This document shows positions 7,613 to 14,724 of a DNA stretch of 14,850 bases, one piece after another. Made by a program: the position numbers and the translations under genes. Origin of the DNA: Pseudomonadota bacterium (GTDB lineage: Bacteria; Pseudomonadota; Alphaproteobacteria; Rhizobiales; Beijerinckiaceae); assembly GCA_023423995.1 (NCBI GenBank), contig JAFAEL010000048.1, positions 1 through 14,850 of the forward strand, written 5' to 3'. Below the pieces are notes generated by a model, which searched no databases, was not told the origin of the DNA, and saw only the letters and a list, made by a program, of their open reading frames with translations. Every line of letters starts with the position of its first letter. The stretch's first letter is position 1.

Positions 7613-9307
7613 ATGATAGGGCGGGTCGCTTTCGGTATGGTTGCCGCTGCTGTTGCGAGTCTACTTGAAAGCTCTGTCGTTGCTGCGCCATCGCCGCTGG
7701 TCGGGGAAGTAGAGCAGGTTGCGCCGGCGCTGCCGCTTCACCAGGCTCAGCGGCGCGGCGGCTGGGGCGGAGGAGGCTTCAGCGCGCCGGTCTTTCGTGC
7801 GCCCGCTCCCGTGTATCGGGCGCCTGCCCCCGTGTATCGGGCCCCAGCGCCCGCTTACCGCGCGCCGTCGGCCCCGGCGTACCGACCGCCTGTCTTCAGC
7901 AATCCGCCCGCTTATCGCGCGCAGCAAGGCCTCAACCCGTCCGGCTCTCTCTCGCGGCCGCCCTCAGTGCCCTCGCTTCGCACCGGCACCGGCCTCTCGC
8001 GGCCGGGCGCGAGCGCGCTAAGGCAGGGCCGGACCGGTATTTTCGGCCGATCCTCCGTGTCCAGCCGATGGGGGGGAGCCACGCCCGGGTTGCGCGCCGC
8101 ACCCGCGCTCGCCCCGGGAGCCCTTCTGGCGGGCCGGCAAGGTGCACGGCTCGCAACGGCCGAGCAGGCCCAGGCGCTCCTGCTGCGGCAGCGGGGCCTG
8201 CCGACCACCAGGTTGCGGTCCAACATCCTGGCTGGGCCCGCCCTGGCGAACCTGCTGACCCGGCGGACTCTGTTCGCGGCGGCGCTCGGGACGGGTGCCG
8301 GCGCCGCAGCCGCGGGACCGGCGCGCCCGCGCGTCCCGCGGGATGACAGGGCAAGCGGCCGGGGCGCTGCAGACAATCGCGACAGCGGCACCTGCTCGAT
8401 CCGGGCAGCCAGCCTGGCCTTGCGGGCGTTCGCCGCGGTGCCTGTCCGGGAGGCGACCCCGGAGCGCCGCCGCTACGCCGCTCTGCGGACGACAACACTG
8501 GCGGATGTCTCGCCGGATGTGGCGGTCGCGGCGCGCGAAGAGCCGGCGAGGCTAGCCGACAATTGCCGCGGCGAGCGCGTCAATGAACCGCTCCCGGGGG
8601 TCAAGCAGGTCAAGAAATACCTGGGCGCGGTGGCGAATACGAAGCTCTTCGTCATCGAGGCTTGGAGAACGACCGGCGTTCGGAGGGTTCTCATCTGGAA
8701 GCGGATCAAGAGTGAGATCGGCATCGCTCCCGCCAATGCGCGGGCAGCCTCCCAGCCGAGGTTGGAGCGTCCCGGCGTCAAGCCACAGGGAGGGGCGTCG
8801 TCCCTTCGGGTCGCATGGGATAGCGCCCTTCCGGCCAGGAAGCAGGACCCAGGCGCCAGGTCAGGCGGGCTCCATCATCACCTCGCCGTGCCGATGCTGG
8901 CCCGCTCCGAGATCTTCGACCGCGATGAGAAGGTGGAATATTTCGATCCGAAGAAGCAGGAGGCGCATCGCGTGATCGCGGATGCGCAGGGCCGCATGAC
9001 CTATGCCCAGACGGGCAAGCGGCTAACGATCCGCTCCGCCATCTACGTCATGGACGTGCATGGGAACCTCTATGTGACGAAGCCGCAAGTGGGTCAGGTG
9101 CACCATTCGAGCCTGTCCGCAGGTGGGGCGATCGTCGGTGCCGGCGAGATTTCGGTGTCCGACGGCCGCGTCCTGCGCCTGGACGATTCGAGCGGCCATT
9201 ACGGGAAGAATCTTCCGCGCGATCGCGTGCACTTCGTTGCGGGCGAGCTCAGCAAGGACGGCTTCGACTTGAAGGAAGCGAAGGTCGTCAATTTCGATCC
9301 GTGGTGA
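7613..9307 (+). CDS. Exported repeat protein with C-terminal HHSS/SGHY (IQM-like) domain
   Basis: This 564-residue frame starts at an ATG preceded by GGAG. Residues 1-25 form a signal peptide (FGMVAAAVASLL, then VVAA). Residues 47-102 are Gly-rich and then a tandem PAPVYRA-type repeat, followed by a Ser/Arg/Pro-rich disordered stretch and an Ala/Gly-rich patch near 215-245. The compact part is C-terminal (about 425-564): EIFDRDEKVEYFDP, IYVMDVHGNLYV, HHSS at 497-500, GGAIVGAGEISV, SGHY at 527-530, then a final helix and VVNFDPW. The order HSS, AGG, aGeI-V, SGHY matches the core of plant IQM calmodulin-binding proteins and the ends of some bacterial secreted or polymorphic-toxin proteins, from memory. 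No function is proven for this fold. I infer a secreted effector or surface protein with a long flexible N-terminus. No immunity-like gene follows. It is divergent from the three-gene exported operon and may work with it. Confidence 0.75.
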   Translation: MIGRVAFGMVAAAVASLLESSVVAAPSPLVGEVEQVAPALPLHQAQRRGGWGGGGFSAPVFRAPAPVYRAPAPVYRAPAPAYRAPSAPAYRPPVFSNPPAYRAQQGLNPSGSLSRPPSVPSLRTGTGLSRPGASALRQGRTGIFGRSSVSSRWGGATPGLRAAPALAPGALLAGRQGARLATAEQAQALLLRQRGLPTTRLRSNILAGPALANLLTRRTLFAAALGTGAGAAAAGPARPRVPRDDRASGRGAADNRDSGTCSIRAASLALRAFAAVPVREATPERRRYAALRTTTLADVSPDVAVAAREEPARLADNCRGERVNEPLPGVKQVKKYLGAVANTKLFVIEAWRTTGVRRVLIWKRIKSEIGIAPANARAASQPRLERPGVKPQGGASSLRVAWDSALPARKQDPGARSGGLHHHLAVPMLARSEIFDRDEKVEYFDPKKQEAHRVIADAQGRMTYAQTGKRLTIRSAIYVMDVHGNLYVTKPQVGQVHHSSLSAGGAIVGAGEISVSDGRVLRLDDSSGHYGKNLPRDRVHFVAGELSKDGFDLKEAKVVNFDPW

Positions 9308-9502
9308 TTTGCTCATCGATAGTGATGAGGATTTCTCGGGTGCGCCGCAACCGAACATCAGGCGATGCCGAGAGCGGACACGCAGGGCAACGTGTTGACC
9401 ACAGTGGAAGTTCGTCCGCTCCCCCAAAGTGGAATCCAGCCTGCGCTTTCATCGTGAGACGGGCAGAAAACTGCCTTCCGAAATGAGTGCTCTCAGATTC
9501 TG
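9308..9502. other. Non-coding junction between secreted-protein region and catabolic region
   Basis: No supported gene. It contains two AGTGGAA copies (about 9396 and 9428) and a small perfect hairpin, GGCAG-AAAA-CTGCC at 9462-9475, which lacks a T run and so is at best a weak terminator. It links the convergent ends of the plus-strand SGHY-domain gene and the minus-strand amidohydrolase relic. It may include decayed insertion-sequence DNA, but I cannot assign ends. Confidence 0.35.
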
Positions 9503-9918
9503 TCAGTGAGCAGCGCCAGAAAACATCTGGGTGACATTCGAGCTCGCGACGGAGATCGTCTTGATCGTGGGCGGCGTGTTCCGGCTCCGGCCGACGAAAC
9601 GCGGGACGCCCGCGGTGATCACCGCTCCTACCCCCGGGATGTCGCCGTTGCGCAGTGCGGAGCAAGCGTCGGGCTGGGAGCCGCCCTGGCAAGCGTCTAC
9701 GATGATGAGGTCGGCGTCGCGGCCTTCCTGCACGATACCACTGTTCAGGCCGTATACCCGGGCGTTGTTCCCGGTCGCGGCCGCGACTGCACGCTCCGGC
9801 TCGATCCCGCCCAGGCTCGCAAGGTGGGAGATCGTGTAGAGCATGCCGAGCGGCATGATTCCGCTTCCGGTCGGGGTGTCGGTGGCGACGAGCACGCGGC
9901 CGAACCCGCCCGCCTCAC
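9503..9918 (-). pseudogene. Enamidase-like amidohydrolase, 5'-truncated remnant
   Basis: The minus frame ends in a family-like C-terminus. It has GFGRVLVATDTPTGSGIMPL, then a SLGGIEPERAVAAATGN helix, NARVYGLNSG, EGRDADLIIVDA, NGDIPGVGAVI and GRSRNTPP. This closely follows the C-terminal third of enamidases, metal-dependent amidohydrolases that open the reduced ring of 6-oxo-tetrahydronicotinate in nicotinate breakdown. The Asp in TDTPTGSG corresponds to the last metal ligand of the barrel. The N-terminal two thirds, with the HxH metal site, are absent. Family-like sequence starts at about 9910, directly against the TetR stop codon (9919-9921), and the upstream in-frame codons are merely a shadow of the repressor gene. 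The fragment cannot be a working enzyme. Its position behind the repressor suggests a deletion joined them, and it hints at the original substrate class. Confidence 0.78.
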
Positions 9919-10614
9919 TCAAGTGTCTGTCGATCCGTTTGCTTGCCTCAGGCTCTCCGTCGAAGGATCGCCCGCGAGCATCGCGACCAAAGTATCGATC
10001 ATGTTGTCGACGGTGTAAGATCGGCCCCAAAGGCGGTGAGGCTCGTTCGATTGCTGTTCCAGTGCGGCCTCACGGGCTGACAACGCAGCATTCGAATATA
10101 TACCCAAGAAAGACAGGCGTTGCTCGAGCAGCATCGGGGGAACTGAGGTGATCATCCGGCGAAGATGCGCCAGGCACCGGACATAGCCCTCGTTCCATCG
10201 ATCAGCCAAAGCCGACCGCAGGAGCTCGCGGTTCGTCATCTGCACGTTCGCCACGAGCCGGATATAGCCACGCCGGCGCGGATCTTCCCCCAGAGCGATC
10301 ACTGGCAGCACGAGGGCCTCCATCACCTCCCGGACCGAGACTGGCCCGCCCCGTCGCTCCATTTCGGAAAGCATTCCACGACGTCGAACATCGACATCCT
10401 GTGCTCCCTCGACAAGCAGCTGGCGGATGAGTTCGTCCTTCGTTCCGAAATGGTAGTGGAGTGCGGCGTTGTTCCGCTGTCCGGCGGCCGACACGATCTG
10501 CTGGACGGTTACGGCATCGACGCCGGATTTGGCGAAGAGAGCCTGCGCTGCCGCCTTCAGCTGGCTCTTCGTGTCGTCGCCGCCCTTGGTGATCGCCTCC
10601 ACGGGACTTGACAT
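9919..10614 (-). CDS. TetR-family transcriptional regulator
   Basis: A 231-residue regulator is read from the ATG at 10614, chosen because GAGGAG stands six bases before it. An in-frame ATG at 10644 would lie inside the operator region and has no such site. Residues 15-64 form the TetR DNA-binding domain: a first helix SQLKAAAQALFAKSG, then the helix-turn-helix VTVQQIVSAAGQRNNAALHY with HFGTKDELI. The C-terminal part (ligand binding and dimerisation) is helical and variable, ending near NMIDTLVAMLAGDP. The gene diverges from the monooxygenase-hydrolase fusion gene. The 71-base interval holds two overlapping inverted repeats, so it most likely represses that operon and itself until an aromatic inducer binds. 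The ligand cannot be read from sequence. Confidence 0.9.
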   Translation of the reverse strand: MSSPVEAITKGGDDTKSQLKAAAQALFAKSGVDAVTVQQIVSAAGQRNNAALHYHFGTKDELIRQLLVEGAQDVDVRRRGMLSEMERRGGPVSVREVMEALVLPVIALGEDPRRRGYIRLVANVQMTNRELLRSALADRWNEGYVRCLAHLRRMITSVPPMLLEQRLSFLGIYSNAALSAREAALEQQSNEPHRLWGRSYTVDNMIDTLVAMLAGDPSTESLRQANGSTDT

Positions 10615-10630
10615 CGCAATCTCCTCACGG

Positions 10631-10650
10631 ATTAAGTCGTGCAACTTAAT
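10631..10650. promoter_or_regulatory. Operator 1: perfect 7-6-7 inverted repeat
   Basis: ATTAAGT, a six-base spacer, then ACTTAAT: the two 7-base arms are exact reverse complements. It lies between the TetR start (10614) and the fusion-gene start (10686), 17 bases upstream of the repressor ATG. Size and position suit a TetR-dimer operator. Confidence 0.7.
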
Positions 10651-10667
10651 AAGTCAGTTCGCTTAAT
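10648..10667. promoter_or_regulatory. Operator 2: imperfect copy of the same inverted repeat
   Basis: AATAAGT, six bases, then GCTTAAT: same arm length and spacer as operator 1, with one change in each arm. It overlaps operator 1 by three bases and lies 18 bases before the monooxygenase-hydrolase start codon. Overlapping tandem sites would allow two repressor dimers to cover both divergent promoters. Confidence 0.5.
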
Positions 10668-10685
10668 ATGCGCTGGGAGGAACGA

Positions 10686-12839
10686 ATGCACGTGCTCATA
10701 GCAGGAGGGGGCATCGGTGGACTCACAGCGGCGATCGCCTGCCGACACTTCGGCCTGGACGTCACTGTCCTCGAACAAGCGGCCGAGCTGAAGGAGATCG
10801 GGGCAGGCATTCAGATTGCGAGCAATGCGAGCGTGGTGCTGCGGGAGCTGGGTCTCGAAGACGCGGTCAGGTCAGTCGGCGTGATGCCGCTCTCGTACGA
10901 TTACCGCGACCTCTACACGGGTCGCATGCTGTACCAGGCTCCGCTCGGGATGGAAGCGGCGCAGCGCTACGGAGCGCCGATGTACAACATTCATCGAGCT
11001 GACCTCGTAGACATTCTGGCCGGAGCTCTTCCGGCAGGGGTTATCCGGTTCGGGAGAAAGGTCGTCGGGCTGTCCCAGACCGACGAGCAGGTCGAAGTCA
11101 CGCTGAGCACGGGAGAGAGGCTCCGGGCGGATGTCCTGGTGGGAGCGGACGGAATCCATTCTGCAGTCAGGGAGTGCCTGCGTGGCCAGGAGGAGAAGCA
11201 TTTTGCAAACATCCTGATGTGGCGCTCGCTGATCCCGGCCGAGAAGCTGAAAGGTCTCAACCTCGAGGAGCGAGGAAATTACTGGTTCGGGCCAGGGCGT
11301 ACGCTGATCACCTACTGGGTGAGGCCGAAACAGCTGTACAGCATCTTGGCATCCGTCCCCGCGACGGAAGTACACCGCGAATCCTGGACAGACAGCGGCG
11401 ACATCGGTGATCTCATGCGATCGTTCGACGGCATGGAGCCGCGTGCCCGGATGATGATGGAGCAGATTGAAACGAGCTTCATCACTGGAATGTTCTACCG
11501 TGATCCGGTCGACAACTGGACCTCCGGGCGGATTACCATGGTGGGTGATGCCGCGCATCCGATGGTGCCGTTCCTGGCCGCCGGAGCCGGACAGAGCATC
11601 GAGGATGCATGGACCCTCGCCAGAGTACTGTCGCGTCGGCAGGACGACGTGCCTGGCGCGCTCGTCGAGTATCAAGAGCGCCGAATCCCTCGGACAACGC
11701 GCATCCAGGCCGGCGCTCGGGCAGTCGTGAAGCTGATGCACGAGTCGGACCCGCAGCGTATCCGAAACCGGAATGGTCGCTGGAAGGGGATGGCCCGAAT
11801 CGACCCACTTGCCGAGACGAGTTGGGGGCTCGCCTGGGACTACAACGTCGTCAAAGCCGTCGAGAACCCGCCGGGAGAGGTTCTCGGCGTAACCGGCCTC
11901 CGGGAGGGCAAGCGCCTCGATCGCCCAGAAAGCCAGCGCGCGTTTTTGATGTGGAAGCGCGCGTTCACACCTGAGGATGTGGCGAGAGGGCATGACGGGC
12001 TACGGGAGGCCTATGACCGCTTCTTGAGAACAAACTTCCCGCTGCCCGATAGCGTTGCGGCGGCCAGGGTCGAACTCGGTGGCGTGCCGGCGTTCCGACT
12101 AGACACTGCTGGAACCGGAGGGATGACCGTCCTTCATTTTCACGGAGGCGGTTACCTGATCGGATCGGCCGAGTCCTCGCTCGAGTATGCGCACCGGCTT
12201 TCCCAAACCGCTGAGGGGCCGTGCTATACGGTCGACTACCGGCTTGCCCCTGAGCACCCCTATCCTGCGGCGCTCGACGACGCGGTCGACGCCTATCGGG
12301 GGCTGCTCGCGGTAGGAATCCCCTCGGAGCGGATCATCCTGAGCGGGGAGTCGTCGGGAGGCGGTCTCGCAATCGGGCTTGCTTTAGCGCTGCGCGGGGC
12401 AGGGGATCCTCTACCTGCCGGCCTCCTCGCAATAGCCCCCTTCGCTGACCTGACCCTTTCTGGCGAGAGCCTTCGCAAGGAGAACGGCAGCGACCCTGCC
12501 GCTCACCGCGACCTACTAACCTTCATGGGGGCATCCTACTTCCAAGGCCACGAACCCACCGATCCGCTCGTCTCCCCGATTTTCGGCGACCTCTCCGGCC
12601 TCCCGCCGCTGTTCGTCGCAGCCACGGAGGGAGAGGTGCTCCTGAGTGATGCAACCCGGTTGATCGAGCGCGCGACGAAGGCGGGCGTCCGCGTGACAAG
12701 TAGAATTGTCGTCGACTCCGTCCACGTCTTTACCTTGTTCCCGTTCCTGCCCGAGACGGAGACCACGATGACGGACGTCCGCAAATGGATGGAAGATCTC
12801 GGGCTGCAATCGAACGAGCAACGCCGGACCGCAGCTTAG
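10686..12839 (+). CDS. Flavin monooxygenase fused to HSL-type alpha/beta-hydrolase
   Basis: The ATG at 10686 is preferred over the in-frame ATG at 10668 because GGGAGG lies five bases before it and the protein then opens directly with the FAD fold. The product has 717 residues. Residues 1-395 are a class A flavoprotein monooxygenase of the salicylate/6-hydroxynicotinate hydroxylase type: GGGIGG at 7-12, the ribose-binding Glu30, VLVGADGIHS near 151-159 and MVGDAAHP near 285-292. Residues 430-717 are a hormone-sensitive-lipase-type hydrolase. It has HGGGY (oxyanion hole, 486-490), GESSG with nucleophile Ser556, Glu650 in EGEVLLSDA at the family's acid position, and His680 in SVHVF. Both catalytic sets look intact. 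The natural reading is oxidation of an aromatic ring followed by hydrolysis of a product ester, lactone or amide in one cytoplasmic polypeptide. It is followed after 37 bases by a solute-binding protein gene and is probably controlled by the divergent TetR gene. Substrate unknown. Confidence 0.9.
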   Translation: MHVLIAGGGIGGLTAAIACRHFGLDVTVLEQAAELKEIGAGIQIASNASVVLRELGLEDAVRSVGVMPLSYDYRDLYTGRMLYQAPLGMEAAQRYGAPMYNIHRADLVDILAGALPAGVIRFGRKVVGLSQTDEQVEVTLSTGERLRADVLVGADGIHSAVRECLRGQEEKHFANILMWRSLIPAEKLKGLNLEERGNYWFGPGRTLITYWVRPKQLYSILASVPATEVHRESWTDSGDIGDLMRSFDGMEPRARMMMEQIETSFITGMFYRDPVDNWTSGRITMVGDAAHPMVPFLAAGAGQSIEDAWTLARVLSRRQDDVPGALVEYQERRIPRTTRIQAGARAVVKLMHESDPQRIRNRNGRWKGMARIDPLAETSWGLAWDYNVVKAVENPPGEVLGVTGLREGKRLDRPESQRAFLMWKRAFTPEDVARGHDGLREAYDRFLRTNFPLPDSVAAARVELGGVPAFRLDTAGTGGMTVLHFHGGGYLIGSAESSLEYAHRLSQTAEGPCYTVDYRLAPEHPYPAALDDAVDAYRGLLAVGIPSERIILSGESSGGGLAIGLALALRGAGDPLPAGLLAIAPFADLTLSGESLRKENGSDPAAHRDLLTFMGASYFQGHEPTDPLVSPIFGDLSGLPPLFVAATEGEVLLSDATRLIERATKAGVRVTSRIVVDSVHVFTLFPFLPETETTMTDVRKWMEDLGLQSNEQRRTAA

Positions 12840-12876
12840 GCGTCAGTAGAACCAATAATCCGGAGGGAGGAACAGC

Positions 12877-14100
12877 ATGACTTGTTACAAGGGCTCCGTC
12901 GCCCGCGCCGCGCTCCTGGCCTGTGTGTTGTCGAGCGCCGCGGGCGCGCAGGATGCGAAGATCTCCAACGAGACGGTAAAGGTCGGCGTGCTAGCCGACA
13001 TGAGCGGAGTCTTCTCAGATTTGAGCGGGAAGGGGTCAGTGATTGCCGCGCAGATGGCGATCGAAGACTTCGTCGCCGAGAGCAAGCCATCGTTCAAGGT
13101 CGAACTCGTATCAGCAGACCACCAGAACAAGAGCGACATCGCCGCCAATATCGCAAGGCAATGGTACGATACGGCCAGCGTCGATATGATAACCGATGTG
13201 ATAAATTCCGGTGTTGCGTTGGCCGTTTCGCAGGTCACTGAATCGAAGGACAAGGTCCTCATGGTGACCGGTGCAGGATCAACCCGCCTCACGAACGAGC
13301 AATGCTCGCCCAACACGATCAGCTACACGTGGGACACCTACGCGTATTCAAATGCGCACGCGCGCATAGTGAGTACGTTGGGGTTAGATACGTGGTATTT
13401 CCTGGCCGTCGACTACGTGCTGGGCAAGTCTCTCGTTGAAGGCACGAGCCAAGCGCTTTCCCGGTCCGGCGGGAAGGTGGTCGGCGTCGTCAACCACCCG
13501 ATCAGCGCGACCGACTTCTCCTCATTCATCCTCCAGGCCCAGGGCTCTGGCGCGAGGGCGATCGGTCTGGCGAATGCCGGCACGGACCTCCACAACGCCA
13601 TCAAGGCCGCAAATGACTTCGGAATCACGAAGAGCCAGACGCTTGTTCCACTCGTAGGCACCATCACCGATGTCCATGCGCTCGGGCCCGCAACGACGCA
13701 GGGCATGGTCATGGTCGAACCCTTCTACTGGAACCTCAACGATAAGACTCGGGCCTGGAGCCGTCGGTTCATGGAGAGGCATGGCAAGATGCCGAACTTC
13801 GTCCATGCTGGCACGTACTCGGCCGTCAGCACCTACTTAAAGGCCGTCCACGCCGCACAGACCGACGCCGCCGGCGAGGTGGTTTCCCGCATGAAGGCCG
13901 GAACCGTGAATGATATCTACACCGAACACGGGAAGATCCGCCCGGACGGGCGTATGGTCTACGATATCTATCTCGTCCAGGTGAAGGCGCCTAAGGAGGT
14001 CAAGGAGCCGTGGGACTACTTCGAGGTGAGGCAGAGGATACCCGGGGAAGAGGCGTTTCAGCCTCTGTCGGCATCGAAATGCCGCTTGGTTGCAAGGTAG
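12877..14100 (+). CDS. ABC-transporter periplasmic substrate-binding protein (branched-chain amino acid/aromatic type)
   Basis: A strong Shine-Dalgarno region (GGAGGGAGGAA) precedes the ATG. The 407-residue product has a signal peptide (AALLACVLSSAAGAQ, cut near residue 24). It then shows the Peripla_BP_6 (LivK-like) fold: VKVGVLADMSGVFSDLSG binding-loop start, SADHQNKSDIAANIARQWYD, VDMITDVINSGVALAV, and TGAGSTRLTNEQCSPNTISY. LivK-like proteins in catabolic loci often bind aromatic acids rather than leucine. It delivers its ligand to an inner-membrane ABC permease, but no permease or ATPase gene follows in the window; the DNA beyond 14100 is scrambled. It is only 37 bases after the monooxygenase-hydrolase gene and almost surely co-transcribed with it, so it likely captures the substrate or a relative of it. 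Confidence 0.9.
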   Translation: MTCYKGSVARAALLACVLSSAAGAQDAKISNETVKVGVLADMSGVFSDLSGKGSVIAAQMAIEDFVAESKPSFKVELVSADHQNKSDIAANIARQWYDTASVDMITDVINSGVALAVSQVTESKDKVLMVTGAGSTRLTNEQCSPNTISYTWDTYAYSNAHARIVSTLGLDTWYFLAVDYVLGKSLVEGTSQALSRSGGKVVGVVNHPISATDFSSFILQAQGSGARAIGLANAGTDLHNAIKAANDFGITKSQTLVPLVGTITDVHALGPATTQGMVMVEPFYWNLNDKTRAWSRRFMERHGKMPNFVHAGTYSAVSTYLKAVHAAQTDAAGEVVSRMKAGTVNDIYTEHGKIRPDGRMVYDIYLVQVKAPKEVKEPWDYFEVRQRIPGEEAFQPLSASKCRLVAR

Positions 14101-14227
14101 CGCGGCTGCTGAATTTGCTTTGCTCGACGCTCCCTCCCTGGGCCTGGATCTTGTCTGATGGGGGGAAGCACGCTGGAGTGCCTCAACAAGATCTGTTCTT
14201 GGCCCGGGAAGATGGGACCGCGCCCAA

Positions 14228-14264
14228 GCCGCTGCGGGCTTTAACCCGCTGCGCGCTCAGCGGC
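14228..14264 (+). terminator. Hairpin downstream of the solute-binding protein gene
   Basis: GCCGCTG (14228-14234) pairs perfectly with CAGCGGC (14258-14264), and inside it GCGGG (from 14234) can pair with CCCGC (to 14249) around a CTTTAA loop. It lies about 130 bases after the stop codon. No T tract follows, so rho-independent termination is doubtful; it may be mRNA-stabilising or incidental. Confidence 0.35.
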
Positions 14265-14418
14265 CCTCGTTCGGATCGGGACGGCCCGTGTGCGGGTTGC
14301 GTTCGACGCGCCAGGCGAGCTCGACGGCTTCGGTCCTGCTCGCCAGTAGCCCGCCAGCCTGGCCGGGTCCCTGCGGCCCGCGGTTCTTACGCGACTTGGA
14401 GCGGGTGGGTCTCTCCCC
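14257..14418 (-). pseudogene. Small start-less open frame, possible gene remnant
   Basis: The minus strand is open for 53 codons ending in TGA (14257-14259) and reads SKSRKNRG near its beginning, then GLLASRTEAVELAWRVERNP and HTGRPDPNEGR at the end. G/C-rich third positions and a hydrophilic, helix-like composition make it look like real coding sequence. It has no ATG, GTG or TTG in a plausible place: the codon before SKSRK, where a start would be natural, is CGC. I do not recognise the family. It could be a small protein whose 5' end was lost at the nearby rearrangement, or chance. Confidence 0.3.
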
Positions 14419-14456
14419 TCAAGCCGACATGAGGTCGGCGAACCCAGCAGTCCGAG

Positions 14457-14712
14457 CTATCTCTGCTTCGACGGGGACGGCGAGCAGGCATGATACCCAG
14501 ACTTAGCGCGGGGCTGCTCCGTTTCCCGCAGGATCTGCTCGATGAGCGGATGGCTGAAGCCCGCGTACCAAGCCAAGAAGTATGTCTCCCGTCCGATTGG
14601 CACGAAGCCGAGCCCGAACCGTTCGGCGACGGACCTCGCGCCCATGCCGGCATCCGCCTCCCCGGAGGCGACGAGTGCCCCCACAGCCTGAAGGCCATGT
14701 GGGGCGCTGCCG
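14457..14712 (-). pseudogene. PBP-like (molybdate-type) sensor domain fragment
   Basis: The minus frame gives LQAVGALVASGEADAGMG, then RSVAERFGLGFVPIGRETYF and FSHPLIEQILRE. This follows the substrate-binding PBP-like domain attached to helix-turn-helix regulators in molybdate-type sensors, where AVAALVASGEADAG and RFGLDFVPLARERYFL are usual. Only the C-terminal part remains: the DNA-binding half is missing, replaced by an IS3-type transposase start at about 14712-14725. The end (SGYHACSPSPSKQR) resembles the family's LPGYD tail only loosely and may carry a deletion. It is not a functional regulator as it stands. Confidence 0.6.
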
Positions 14713-14724
14713 CCACGAAGGAGA

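Noticed and set aside
7787..7920. CRISPR-like direct repeats
   Set aside because: The repeats are only about 21 bases apart with no unique spacers and are in frame with a Pro/Tyr/Arg protein repeat, so they are coding tandem repeats.
7613..9307. Toxin-immunity pair call for the SGHY-domain protein
   Set aside because: No small immunity-like gene follows: the next 195 bases are non-coding and then a convergent amidohydrolase relic begins. The toxin idea stays only as a possibility for the domain.
10872..11993. Minus-strand 373-codon open frame opposite the monooxygenase
   Set aside because: The plus strand carries all FAD-binding motifs of the monooxygenase in this interval; the antisense product is featureless.
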